From: CAYVTD01 sp964454445
GTDB taxonomy: Bacteria > Bacteroidota > Ignavibacteria > Kapaibacteriales > UBA2268
Direction: 5' to 3'
Assembly (NCBI GenBank): GCA_964454445.1
Contig: CAYVTD010000002.1
Coordinates: 69,080 to 133,079 of the forward strand
DNA: 64,000 nt
Each line of letters starts with the position of its first letter. Within the stretch, counting starts at the first letter, position 1. Position numbers and translations under genes: made by a program. The notes beneath the pieces are model-generated. The model saw nothing but the letters and a program-made list of their open reading frames with translations. It searched no databases and had not been told where the DNA came from. This document shows positions 9,542-17,891 of this stretch, in pieces.

Positions 9542-10653
9542 CTTTTTAAATTCTTTATTAACTCTATAATATTTTTTACATCTCTTAGCTCAAGGTTCGG
9601 ATAAATTGGCAAACATAAAACTTTTTCAGCAATCTTTTCAGCAATTGGTAAGTTTTCAGATTGTGCAGATGGCAATCCTCTATAAGTGGAGAACTGGCTT
9701 ATCAAAGGGTAAAAATATCTTCTGCCATAAATATTATTATCCTTTAATTTTTGATAAAGTTCATCGCGTGTTATACCGTATTTTTCTTTATTTATTAAAA
9801 TCGGAAAATAAGTGTAGCTATGCTCAACTTTATCAATATCTTCAAGAAAACTTATCCCTTCTAAATTTCGTAAATTATCTCTATAATATTCAGTAATTGT
9901 TTTTCGTTTCTCTCTAACTTCTTTTGCGTATTTTAATTGCACAAGCCCCATTGCCGATTGCACTTCATTCATTTTAGCGTTGATGCCCGGGGCAACAACC
10001 GTTGTTTCATCAGCAAAACCAAAGTTCTTTAGATAATCAATTCTCTTTTTCGTTTTTTCATCGTGACAAACAATTGCACCCCCTTCAAAAGTATTGTAGA
10101 TTTTTGTAGCGTGAAAACTAAGAATTGATAGATCTCCATAGTTTAAGATAGATTCATTATTTATTTTTACACCAAATGCATGGCAAGCATCATAAATAAC
10201 TTTTAATCCGTATGCATCAGCAATTTCCTGCATTCTTTTAACATTACACGGATTGCCGTAAACGTGAACCGGTAATATTGCTGTTGTATGTGGAGTAATG
10301 GCTGCTTCAATCTTTTCCGGATCAAGATTAAAATAGTTAGGTTCAATATCTACAAAAACGGGTTTAATCCCATTCCACCACAATGCGTGTGTAGTAGCTA
10401 CAAAACTAAAGGGTGTAGTAATAACTTCACCGGTTATTTTTAAAGCCTGCAATGCGGTTATAAGAGCAAAGGTGCCGTTTGAAAATAGCGATAAGTATTT
10501 TACACCTAAATACTCTGCTAATTCCTTTTCTAACTGTTGATGCAAAGGACCATTGTTTGTGAGCTGTTTACTATCCCAAATCTTTTTTAGATAAGGGATA
10601 AATTCTTCCAATGGTGGAAGGAATGGTTGAGTAACGTATATTGGTTTATTCAT
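9538..10653 (-). CDS. DegT/DnrJ/EryC1/StrS-family sugar aminotransferase
   Basis: A 371-residue PLP-dependent aminotransferase of the type that makes amino sugars from nucleotide keto-sugars. It has the substrate loop ending in LTNNGPLHQQLE, the segment FSNGTFALITALQAL, and the cofactor aspartate in YDACHAFG (D155). The PLP lysine is in SFHATKIYNTFEGGA (K184). The SFHATK form resembles enzymes acting on dTDP-keto-6-deoxysugars, but I would not name the substrate from sequence alone. Together with the GNAT at 6440-6877 it suggests an N-acylated amino sugar as a building block. Its ATG overlaps the stop of the GT2 remnant by one base. Confidence 0.87.
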   Translation of the reverse strand: MNKPIYVTQPFLPPLEEFIPYLKKIWDSKQLTNNGPLHQQLEKELAEYLGVKYLSLFSNGTFALITALQALKITGEVITTPFSFVATTHALWWNGIKPVFVDIEPNYFNLDPEKIEAAITPHTTAILPVHVYGNPCNVKRMQEIADAYGLKVIYDACHAFGVKINNESILNYGDLSILSFHATKIYNTFEGGAIVCHDEKTKKRIDYLKNFGFADETTVVAPGINAKMNEVQSAMGLVQLKYAKEVREKRKTITEYYRDNLRNLEGISFLEDIDKVEHSYTYFPILINKEKYGITRDELYQKLKDNNIYGRRYFYPLISQFSTYRGLPSAQSENLPIAEKIAEKVLCLPIYPNLELRDVKNIIELIKNLKR

Positions 10654-10955
10654 TAATCTTTAAGATAATTAATTATTTTTTTAAATGCAACTATAAGTAT
10701 TTTAATTAAAGGACCATAAACAATTTCAAATTTAAGTCCTCCGTAACCATCCGTAGAGCAGTCTTCATGAACAATAATCTCAACTGGAAAATCTGTTTTC
10801 TGCATCAAAAAACCATCTAAAGCCTTTCGTATAAATGTAACATGATTATAGGTAAAACATAATACACTAACCATAGGCATAATCGGCTCTTCCCAATTAT
10901 GCTTAGTAATTTCTATTTTTTCTTTTAAAGGTGTATAATTAAGTTCATTTTTCAT
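10653..10955 (-). pseudogene. Glycosyltransferase family 2 remnant with internal deletion
   Basis: The 100-residue product begins like a full GT2 enzyme: MPMVSVLCFTYNHVTFIRKA followed by VEIIVHEDCSTDG, which parallels HDDASTDGT in the intact GT2 at 4759-5703. Right after the DG it jumps to a basic hydrophobic tail (YGPLIKILIVAFKKI) that looks like the extreme C-terminus of such a protein. The central catalytic part, including the expected DDYW region, is missing, so it cannot be an active transferase. The frame remains open, so the deletion was in frame or the joint is fortuitous. It stays translationally coupled to the aminotransferase gene. An assembly error is the alternative. Confidence 0.72.
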
Positions 10956-11229
10956 AAATTAAATCCAAATATTGATAAATTTCGTTTTTCTAAACCAAAC
11001 TATTTATATGAACTCTTGTTATTTAACAAAATACCTCAAGTGATATCAAGAATGACTGAGTACCGAATGCTAATCTATTCAAATTACTTATTTTGAAAAT
11101 TAAGAATTTACTTTATTCACAAAAATAATAAATAATACTTAATTATTTTATAGAAATCTTTAAATCTATTATTTGTTGTCTCAAATTAAAAGAATACTTT
11201 ATCTAATATTTGTATAATCAAGAGGAACC

Positions 11230-12684
11230 TTAAGTTACCCTATACTTGCTCAAAACAAAGCTTTTCAACGATAGTACCTCGAAAAATAAGGACCTATTAA
11301 ACAAATATTGTGTAACAACATATATTATTAATGTAGTAAAGCTACCAAGAATTAGCATTAGCAACAAATTTGCAGACTGAATACTAACGATATACCCTAG
11401 AACTCCTGCTAAAGCTCCACCTATAAATATAAATTTTAAATCATTTAGTTGCCTTGCAAGCCCGTAGCCAACGAAAACACGTGTATAATATGAATTAATG
11501 TATAAACCTGGAAGCGAAAATAATACTATTCCTGCCACCAGATAAATAATCCCAAAACGATACATTACCACTAAGTTAAGTATAGATATCAAGTTAAGAA
11601 TAAATGACAATCTCATATATAATCTACTTTTACCTATTGCTAACAATATTTGTTGATTGATAATGTGGAGAGGGCTCATAATTGCACTTAGGCTCAATAA
11701 CTGCAACATTGGTATCATCGGTGCCCATTTTTCAGTTATTATCAATAGCACAAATGGTTTTGCAACAACAATTATTGTAACCGATAATGGTACAGTTACA
11801 ATCATTAAATGCTGGAGAAAATTGCGCATTACATCTTTCAATCTTTCCTTGTCATCTTGTAATTGAGCAAAAATCGGAAAAGCAACTGTCCAAACAGAAC
11901 CAGCCAAAGGAACAAATGCAGCAACTGAATATTCGTTTGCCTTGTTGTAATAACCAAGCTGAACAATTGAAAAGATTTTGCCAATAGTCAATGTATAGAT
12001 ATTATTAAAAATTGTTTGAATGAAGCTAGATAGAAAAATCCAAGAGCCGAAAGAAAACATATTCTTGAATGCTTCTTTAGAAACCTTAAGTGTAGGCGAC
12101 CATTTGCTTGTAATCCACAGTCCAGTGGTGATAAAAAGCCTAAATGATATTTGTTGGATTATTAAGGTCCACACGCCTAATCCGCAAAAAGCCAACGAGA
12201 TGGCAATGATAGAGGATGTAAAAACTGAAATAAGTGTAATAATTGTCCTTCGTTTGAAATCTACATTGCGAGTTAATTGGGCAGTTTGTATTATATCGAA
12301 GGCATTGATAAAGAGTATCAAACCCATTACTCTGGCGTATAGTTCCAAATTAGGTTTATGATAGAATGAAGCGATATAAGGTGCAGAAAGGTATAAAATT
12401 ATATAGAAAATGCAAGAAATGGCAAGATTCGTAAAAAAAACAGTATTAGCATCAACATCGCTTACTTCTTTTTTTTGGATGTAAGCCGTTCCCAAGCCAC
12501 TATCGATAAAAACTTGAGTAAGAGCAAAAATAACTAGTAAAATGCCAATTATTCCGAAATCTTCTGGTGAGAGCAACCGAGCTAAGATAGTGCTTGTAAC
12601 GAAATTAAGGGCTAAGACGCCAAAACTTGAAATAAGATTCCAAGAAATTCCAACAACTGCCTTAGTCTTTAATTGAGTGTTCAT
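11230..12684 (-). CDS. Wzx/WzxC-type lipopolysaccharide flippase (MOP superfamily)
   Basis: A 484-residue integral inner-membrane protein with roughly 12-14 hydrophobic segments spread over its length. The N-terminus fits the polysaccharide-biosynthesis/MOP family: AVVGISWNLISSFG, then STILARLLSPEDFGIIGI and later FIDSGLGTAYIQKKE. Such proteins flip lipid-linked glycan units to the periplasmic face. It lies 25 bases after lpxA and 274 bases before the GT2 remnant, linking lipid A genes to the glycan operon. The O-antigen or capsule-like role is inferred from neighbours. Confidence 0.87.
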   Translation of the reverse strand: MNTQLKTKAVVGISWNLISSFGVLALNFVTSTILARLLSPEDFGIIGILLVIFALTQVFIDSGLGTAYIQKKEVSDVDANTVFFTNLAISCIFYIILYLSAPYIASFYHKPNLELYARVMGLILFINAFDIIQTAQLTRNVDFKRRTIITLISVFTSSIIAISLAFCGLGVWTLIIQQISFRLFITTGLWITSKWSPTLKVSKEAFKNMFSFGSWIFLSSFIQTIFNNIYTLTIGKIFSIVQLGYYNKANEYSVAAFVPLAGSVWTVAFPIFAQLQDDKERLKDVMRNFLQHLMIVTVPLSVTIIVVAKPFVLLIITEKWAPMIPMLQLLSLSAIMSPLHIINQQILLAIGKSRLYMRLSFILNLISILNLVVMYRFGIIYLVAGIVLFSLPGLYINSYYTRVFVGYGLARQLNDLKFIFIGGALAGVLGYIVSIQSANLLLMLILGSFTTLIIYVVTQYLFNRSLFFEVLSLKSFVLSKYRVT

Positions 12685-12709
12685 AATTGAATAGAGTCAG
12701 ATATAAAAG

Positions 12710-13489
12710 CTATGTATATATTCCTCTGTTGGAGCTTTCAATGAAATCTATGCAGTGTTTTATCTCGGGGCTAATATCGTAATGGGCTTTATAGCTCTTA
12801 ATACCATCGCTAATGTTCATACCAGAGTGTAATATATGTTTGTAGAATTCACCTATTTCCTTTATTTTTTCGTTGCTAAATCCACGTCGGCGAAGTCCGA
12901 CAATATTGATACCTTCGACTTTTCCTGGGTCTCGGGCAACAAGGGTATAGGGGGCAATATCTTTAACGACTTTCAAATCAGCTCCGACGTAAGAATGTGC
13001 TCCGATTCTGCAAAACTGGTGTATTTTCACAGCTCCGCCTAACCAAACTTGTTCTTCGATATGGACGTGACCGGCAAGTTGCACAAGATTGCTCATCACG
13101 ATTTTATTTGAAAGCCGGCAATCGTGAGCCACATGACAATAAGCCATTATCAAACAATCGCTGCCAATTTCAGCGCTACCTGTTGCTTTGGTGCCTCTGT
13201 TTAAGGTAACAAATTCTCTTATTACAGTGTTATCACCAATGATAGCAAGAGTAGGTTCGTTGGCATAGCTTAAATCTTGTGATTCGGTGGATATGGCACT
13301 GGAACTAAAAATTTTGCAATTATTGCCGATACGAGCGCCGTTTGCCAGAACGACATGAGAGCGAATTTCAGTATTGTTACCGATTTCCACATCATCTTCA
13401 ATAATTGTGTAGGGACCAACTTTTACACCTGAACCAATTTTTGCCTTGGTAGAAACAATGGCAGTAGGGTGGATAATATTGTCATTCAT
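12710..13489 (-). CDS. lpxA: LpxA, acyl-ACP:UDP-GlcNAc O-acyltransferase
   Basis: A 259-residue left-handed beta-helix acyltransferase, the usual LpxA length. It catalyses the first step of lipid A synthesis in the cytoplasm. Repeated hexapeptides start at IHPTAIVSTKAKIGSG. The active-site region reads AYCHVAHDCRLSNK, with H122 corresponding to the catalytic histidine of E. coli LpxA. The expected GLRRRGF segment follows near 200. Its ATG overlaps the lpxC/fabZ stop by one base (TAATG). lpxD and lpxB are not in the window. Confidence 0.95.
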   Translation of the reverse strand: MNDNIIHPTAIVSTKAKIGSGVKVGPYTIIEDDVEIGNNTEIRSHVVLANGARIGNNCKIFSSSAISTESQDLSYANEPTLAIIGDNTVIREFVTLNRGTKATGSAEIGSDCLIMAYCHVAHDCRLSNKIVMSNLVQLAGHVHIEEQVWLGGAVKIHQFCRIGAHSYVGADLKVVKDIAPYTLVARDPGKVEGINIVGLRRRGFSNEKIKEIGEFYKHILHSGMNISDGIKSYKAHYDISPEIKHCIDFIESSNRGIYT

Positions 13490-14895
13490 TATTCTTCATC
13501 CTCTTTTTTTACAATGGCGGCTTGCAGTTCAGCTTCAGCAGCCAACTCTCCATCAACAAAGACTTTAGCTTTAAACATCGCAATACCAAATTTTTGAGCT
13601 GTCATCACTACTTCAATGATTAATTGGTCGCCAGGAACAACGACTTTACGAAATTTCGCGTTTTTCACCCCTGAAAAAAGCACCCAGATCTTTTTGTAAT
13701 CTTCGACTTTGTGCAACAACATTATGCCACCGGTTTGTGCCATTGCCTCGAGTATAAGCACTCCAGGCATTACGGGCTTCGAGGGGAAATGCCCTTGAAA
13801 ATATGGCTCATTAAAAGTAACATTTTTAACACTGGTAACTGTTTGGTGTTCCAAATCGATATCCATTACCTTATCAATCATCAAAAATGGATAGCGATGA
13901 GGCATAAACTCCATCAAAGTGTTAATGTCGAAAATCGGCCTGCCTTTTATCTTTTTATATTGGTTTAAGGGTTTCTTTTTTAAATACTGACTTCTGATGA
14001 TTTTTGCAAATTCAAAATTGCTTGCATGTCCTGGACGAGCTGCAAGTATTTGTGCTTTCAATGGCACCCCGACAAGAGCGAGATCTCCTATCATATCAAG
14101 TAACTTATGTCTAGCTGGTTCATTTTTAAATCGTAGTTCAGAATTATTTAAATATCCATTGTCTCCAATGATAAGCTCCGTTTTAAGGTTGAGCTGCTTT
14201 TGGATGCTTTCCAACTCGCTTTTGCTGAGATCTTTGTCGATAATGACAAGGGCGTTGTCAATTTGTCCTCCTTTGATAAGGCCTTGAGAAATAAGTTGCT
14301 GTACCTCCGACATAAAACAGAAAGTGCGGGCTGGAGCAAACTCGTTGACAAATTCCGATTGCAGATTAAACAAACCTGTATGCTGACTGCCAAGTGCCGG
14401 GTTGAAATAATCTATCATAACAGTGATTCGGAAGTCATTGGTAGGGAGGGCTACTATATCAACTTTTTTATCTTCGTTTTTAAAGTATATAGTTTCATCG
14501 ACTTCGAAATATTCTCTTTCAGCATCTTGTTCTTCTATACCGGCAGCAACAAGTGCCTCGACATAATGCAGCGAACTGCCGTCAATGACAGGTGGCTCCT
14601 TACCGCTAAGTTCAATTCGGCTGTTGTCAATTTGCAAGCCTGCAAGGGCAGCAAGCACATGCTCGACAGTATGAATTCTAACTCCATTATTTTCGATTGT
14701 GGTGCCTCTCGATAAATCGACGACATAATCAACCAAGGCAGGAACTTCAATATTGGAATCTATATCTTTTCGCACGAACTTATAGCCGTAGTTTTCAGGA
14801 GCTGGCAGGAAAGTAATAGTAGTATGTTCACCAGTATGGAGTCCAGTCCCTGAAACACTTGCCGGTTGTTTCAAGGTTCTTTGTTTATCAGCCAT
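13489..14895 (-). CDS. lpxC/fabZ: Bifunctional LpxC deacetylase / FabZ dehydratase
   Basis: A 468-residue fusion. Residues 1 to about 300 are LpxC, the zinc-dependent UDP-3-O-acyl-GlcNAc deacetylase: KQPASVSGTGLHTGE at the start, zinc ligand region HTVEHVLAALAGL (H79 aligned with the E. coli ligand), and HKLLDMIGDLALVG carrying the other ligands. Residues from about 318 on are FabZ, the 3-hydroxyacyl-ACP dehydratase: MPHRYPFLMIDKV and FPSKPVMPGVLILEAMAQTG. This fusion is characteristic of Bacteroidetes, Chlorobi and relatives. Coupled to lpxA by a one-base overlap. It is the first gene of the minus-strand run, so the operon promoter should lie in 14896-15068. Confidence 0.96.
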   Translation of the reverse strand: MADKQRTLKQPASVSGTGLHTGEHTTITFLPAPENYGYKFVRKDIDSNIEVPALVDYVVDLSRGTTIENNGVRIHTVEHVLAALAGLQIDNSRIELSGKEPPVIDGSSLHYVEALVAAGIEEQDAEREYFEVDETIYFKNEDKKVDIVALPTNDFRITVMIDYFNPALGSQHTGLFNLQSEFVNEFAPARTFCFMSEVQQLISQGLIKGGQIDNALVIIDKDLSKSELESIQKQLNLKTELIIGDNGYLNNSELRFKNEPARHKLLDMIGDLALVGVPLKAQILAARPGHASNFEFAKIIRSQYLKKKPLNQYKKIKGRPIFDINTLMEFMPHRYPFLMIDKVMDIDLEHQTVTSVKNVTFNEPYFQGHFPSKPVMPGVLILEAMAQTGGIMLLHKVEDYKKIWVLFSGVKNAKFRKVVVPGDQLIIEVVMTAQKFGIAMFKAKVFVDGELAAEAELQAAIVKKEDEE

Positions 14896-15107
14896 AATTA
14901 TAATATTAAAATTTCACAACACAATTTATTATAAACTTCAAAGTTACGAAATTATATGTTTTCAATAAAAAACTTTTTTCAAACCTGTTAATCTCAATAC
15001 AAATCTATTTTGGCACGTGCATTGATAGTTATGTATTTATTTAATAAAATGATAGATAATAAGATTGATTGATAAGACTATATTTTAATAAAATAAATGG
15101 CAGAAAA

Positions 15108-16553
15108 ATGAGAATATACATACGTTTTGCTTTGATTGCAATGTTTTTGGTTTGGCTTACGCCCTTAAAAGCACAGAAGCTCTTAATGAAAAGATCAGAT
15201 GTGGACTCGTCTCGCTCTGGTTTTGTTACTGCGACATTTATTTTCGGGATAGATATTGTAACTGAAGGGCTTGACAGTGCTACAATGGTATCTTTTGAAC
15301 TTGTTTTTACAAATATCGATCATATATATTATTCTGATTACTCAATATTGAATTTTGGAGATAGCTCTCGAGCTCTAGTTCAAGCCAAAATAAACCCTTC
15401 GTCTCGGACAGGCTCAGTAAATGCAACAGTCTTTTCTGGAGATACTATCGGCTCTCGAGGTTATGATAACCCGGAGGTAATCCATTTGGAGTTTGTTGTT
15501 TCTCAGGCGGCACCGCACGGTATTCCCGTTACATTTTCTTTCAACAATGCTAATGCTGTGGCAACAATGCCTGACGGAACTGGTGCAATAGTTCCACTTG
15601 AAAGCGAAGCCACAGTTTATACGGTAAATTCTTACGTAACTGTCTGGCCCGGAGATGCAAACAACGACAGGAAGGTCAATGTTTTAGATTATAATAGTAT
15701 TGCATTATTTTTTCAATCTGATTCAGCCAGAAAATCCTGGAGAAGTTTTAAAAGGAAAAATGCAAGTACTAAGTGGATACCACAGAGAGTGTTATCATGG
15801 GACAATGATTCGGCAGCTTATGCAGATTGCGATGGTAATGGAGAAATAACTGTTGATGATCTTGCTGTTGTACGTCTTAACATCGACAGTACACATTATG
15901 GCAAAATCAATAAAGATAGTGAAATACTGGGCAAAGATATCTTTCCGATTGTCGAATATTCGCCAAATTCTGTTAGAATACCGATTCGAGTGGCTAAAAC
16001 AGAAAAATATGTAGCGGTAACCGGTAGTGTAACATTAAATAATGAAGAAAAAGAAGCATTCCTCGGTATCGAATCAGGCGATATTTTTGTTGGAGATGGT
16101 GCAATAGTCTTTTCACGAAAAGATGTTTCTTATGTAGATTTCTTTGTAAGCTCATCAGACAATAATTTTGGAGGTGATGAAGGAATAATTGCATATTTAG
16201 TTTTTAAAGAGGGTTTTCCGGCAAGGAACATTGAACCAGAGACTTTAAAAGGAATGTCTCCAAATGGATATTTCTTCCCAATTAGTTCTGTTACTGATGT
16301 GAAAGAGGAACAACAAAAACAATGGGATATCGATTTGTTTTATTCTAACAATAAGGTGTTTGCAGATATTAAAGAATCAATTAATAATGCAAAGCTAAGT
16401 ATGTACAACGCTACCGGGGGGATAATTACGCAAAATATTGTAAAGGAAGGAATAAATGAGATATATATTGAAAATATGGCTGCTGGCGCATATTTTGTTG
16501 TTATCGAGAATGGTTTAAAGTACTCTGTTTTTCCATTGTTGATAACAAAATAA
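15108..16553 (+). CDS. Secreted protein with cohesin-like and dockerin-like domains and T9SS sorting tail
   Basis: I prefer the ATG at 15108 because it directly begins a signal peptide (MRIYIRFALIAMFLVWLTPL, then KAQ); an in-frame TTG at 15069 would add 13 residues in front. Then follow a beta-rich region resembling a cohesin/carbohydrate-binding fold (about 25-175) and two EF-hand-like calcium loops of dockerin type (GDANNDRKVNVLDYN near 182 and DCDGNGEITVDDL near 239) separated by an insertion. A second beta domain follows. The C-terminus (about the last 75 residues) has the LSMYNATGGII...NMAAGAYFVVI pattern of type A T9SS sorting domains. Function is unknown; it is probably surface-attached or released. 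Confidence 0.8.
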   Translation: MRIYIRFALIAMFLVWLTPLKAQKLLMKRSDVDSSRSGFVTATFIFGIDIVTEGLDSATMVSFELVFTNIDHIYYSDYSILNFGDSSRALVQAKINPSSRTGSVNATVFSGDTIGSRGYDNPEVIHLEFVVSQAAPHGIPVTFSFNNANAVATMPDGTGAIVPLESEATVYTVNSYVTVWPGDANNDRKVNVLDYNSIALFFQSDSARKSWRSFKRKNASTKWIPQRVLSWDNDSAAYADCDGNGEITVDDLAVVRLNIDSTHYGKINKDSEILGKDIFPIVEYSPNSVRIPIRVAKTEKYVAVTGSVTLNNEEKEAFLGIESGDIFVGDGAIVFSRKDVSYVDFFVSSSDNNFGGDEGIIAYLVFKEGFPARNIEPETLKGMSPNGYFFPISSVTDVKEEQQKQWDIDLFYSNNKVFADIKESINNAKLSMYNATGGIITQNIVKEGINEIYIENMAAGAYFVVIENGLKYSVFPLLITK

Positions 16554-16901
16554 GCAAAAAAACTGAATGAAAAAATTAATAAAATGATTAATGGTTATAA
16601 TTATGCACCAAAGAACTCTGATTTTAATAGATTTAATTAACATTGTATTAAAAAAGTATAAATATATTGAGCTAAAATGAAATTTCTATAAAAAGAAATA
16701 ATTAATTGAGATAATTACACATTAAAAAAGACAAAATTGAAATTCTGGCACATTAGTTGTTGGAATATTGTAAAGCAAAAAGGTAAATTTAATTACTTAT
16801 TTAGCTAAATATTTGAAATACAATTACTTGAATTGCTTTCAAATATAAAAATTCAGGAAGAACATAAAAACATATTGTTTTACACCACAAGGAGGTGACT
16901 A
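16554..16901. other. 348-bp intergenic region upstream of the flagellins
   Basis: Very AT-rich, with no open frame that looks coding. It holds a sigma-54-like promoter (16746-16760) and an exceptionally strong ribosome site just before the first flagellin. I see no clear terminator for the preceding T9SS gene. Confidence 0.7.
16746..16760 (+). promoter_or_regulatory. Sigma-54-like -24/-12 promoter for flagellins
   Basis: TGGCAC, five bases, then TTGT: the GG and G(C/T) dinucleotides have the exact ten-base spacing of sigma-54 promoters, with T for C in the -12 element. It lies about 140 bases before the first flagellin start. Flagellins are often sigma-54 or sigma-28 controlled; no sigma-28 motif was found. 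Confidence 0.5.
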
Positions 16902-16904
16902 ATG
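16889..16904 (+). promoter_or_regulatory. Near-perfect Shine-Dalgarno site of flagellin 1
   Basis: The sequence AAGGAGGTGA, complementary over about ten bases to the usual 16S rRNA 3' end, precedes the ATG at 16902 with short spacing. Most genes in this window have much weaker sites, so this marks flagellin 1 for high translation. Confidence 0.8.
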
Positions 16905-17837
16905 CCATTTGCTATTGGCGGAAATGCCCGAATACGGACAAACACACCGGCTGAAAATGCATATAATGCATTGGACGAGTCCAACCGCAGTATATCGCTA
17001 AGACAATTACGCCTGTCCACAGGTAAGCGAATCAACAATGCTGGCGACGATGTTGCCGGTTATATAACTTCACGGTCTTTATTTGCTCGCAATAGTGCTT
17101 TGAAATCTGCACTTCTTGCAGTGGGAGATGCGAGCAACCTGACTAATATATTAATGGATTCGCTTTCAAATATCAACGATTTGCTGATAAAAATCAAGGA
17201 TTCAACATCGCAAGCTGCATCTGGTGCAATGGGCACTGACGAAAGAGTTGCTCTTTCTAAAGCAGCTTATCGTATGGCTCAACAGATACAAACAGTTGCT
17301 GATTCAACAGTTTTTGGTGGGCAGCAACTCTTAGACGGACATTATTATGCTGATTTTTTCATTGGCACTAATGCTGTCCACAATCTGTTAACACTTACCA
17401 TCGATATGACAACAGACAATCCTGATTATAACGTTAAGAGTCTTGATTTTAACGTGAATGCGATGATGATAAATCATTTTGCTGGCATTACAGGACTTGA
17501 TATGCATGCTTTTGACAATGTATCAGCAACGGATCTGGGAATATTTAATCCTCTAGTGCTTGGAACTACCTTGCAGAGTATTTCAAATGCCATAGATAAT
17601 GTCAACAAGGTCGCTTCTTATCTTGGGGGTATATCCAATCGGTTAACTTCTCAGGAAGATTTATTAAAAGGACAGATAGTTAATTACAATGCTGCCATTT
17701 CACGAATTGAAGATGCCGATATTGCCAAGGAACAACTCGAATTGGTCAAGTCGCAGTTCTTGCAACAAGCATCTCTGGTTTCTTTAGCTCAAGCAAATGC
17801 TAATCCACAATCATTCTTGCGTCTAATTAGTGGATAA
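16902..17837 (+). CDS. Flagellin (copy 1)
   Basis: A 311-residue flagellin, short because the variable outer domains D2/D3 are lacking. The N-terminal D0/D1 helices show LSTGKRINNAGDDVAGYITS, DASNLTNILMDSLSNI and TVFGGQQLLDG. The C-terminal D1/D0 part shows NYNAAISRIEDADIAKEQ, SQFLQQASLVSLAQANANPQ and the end LRLISG. It would be exported by the flagellar type III system and polymerise into the filament. The first residues (MPFAIGGNARIRTN) form a short extension compared with classical flagellins and are shared with copy 2, 54 bases downstream. No other flagellar genes are in the window. Confidence 0.93.
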   Translation: MPFAIGGNARIRTNTPAENAYNALDESNRSISLRQLRLSTGKRINNAGDDVAGYITSRSLFARNSALKSALLAVGDASNLTNILMDSLSNINDLLIKIKDSTSQAASGAMGTDERVALSKAAYRMAQQIQTVADSTVFGGQQLLDGHYYADFFIGTNAVHNLLTLTIDMTTDNPDYNVKSLDFNVNAMMINHFAGITGLDMHAFDNVSATDLGIFNPLVLGTTLQSISNAIDNVNKVASYLGGISNRLTSQEDLLKGQIVNYNAAISRIEDADIAKEQLELVKSQFLQQASLVSLAQANANPQSFLRLISG

Positions 17838-17891
17838 GCATTAAATAAAACAAGCAATTATTTTGTATAATATTTTAATTACAGGTGTACC

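Noticed and set aside
14200..14715. 171-codon ORF antisense to lpxC/fabZ
   Set aside because: Fully inside a confidently assigned gene on the other strand; no family resemblance.
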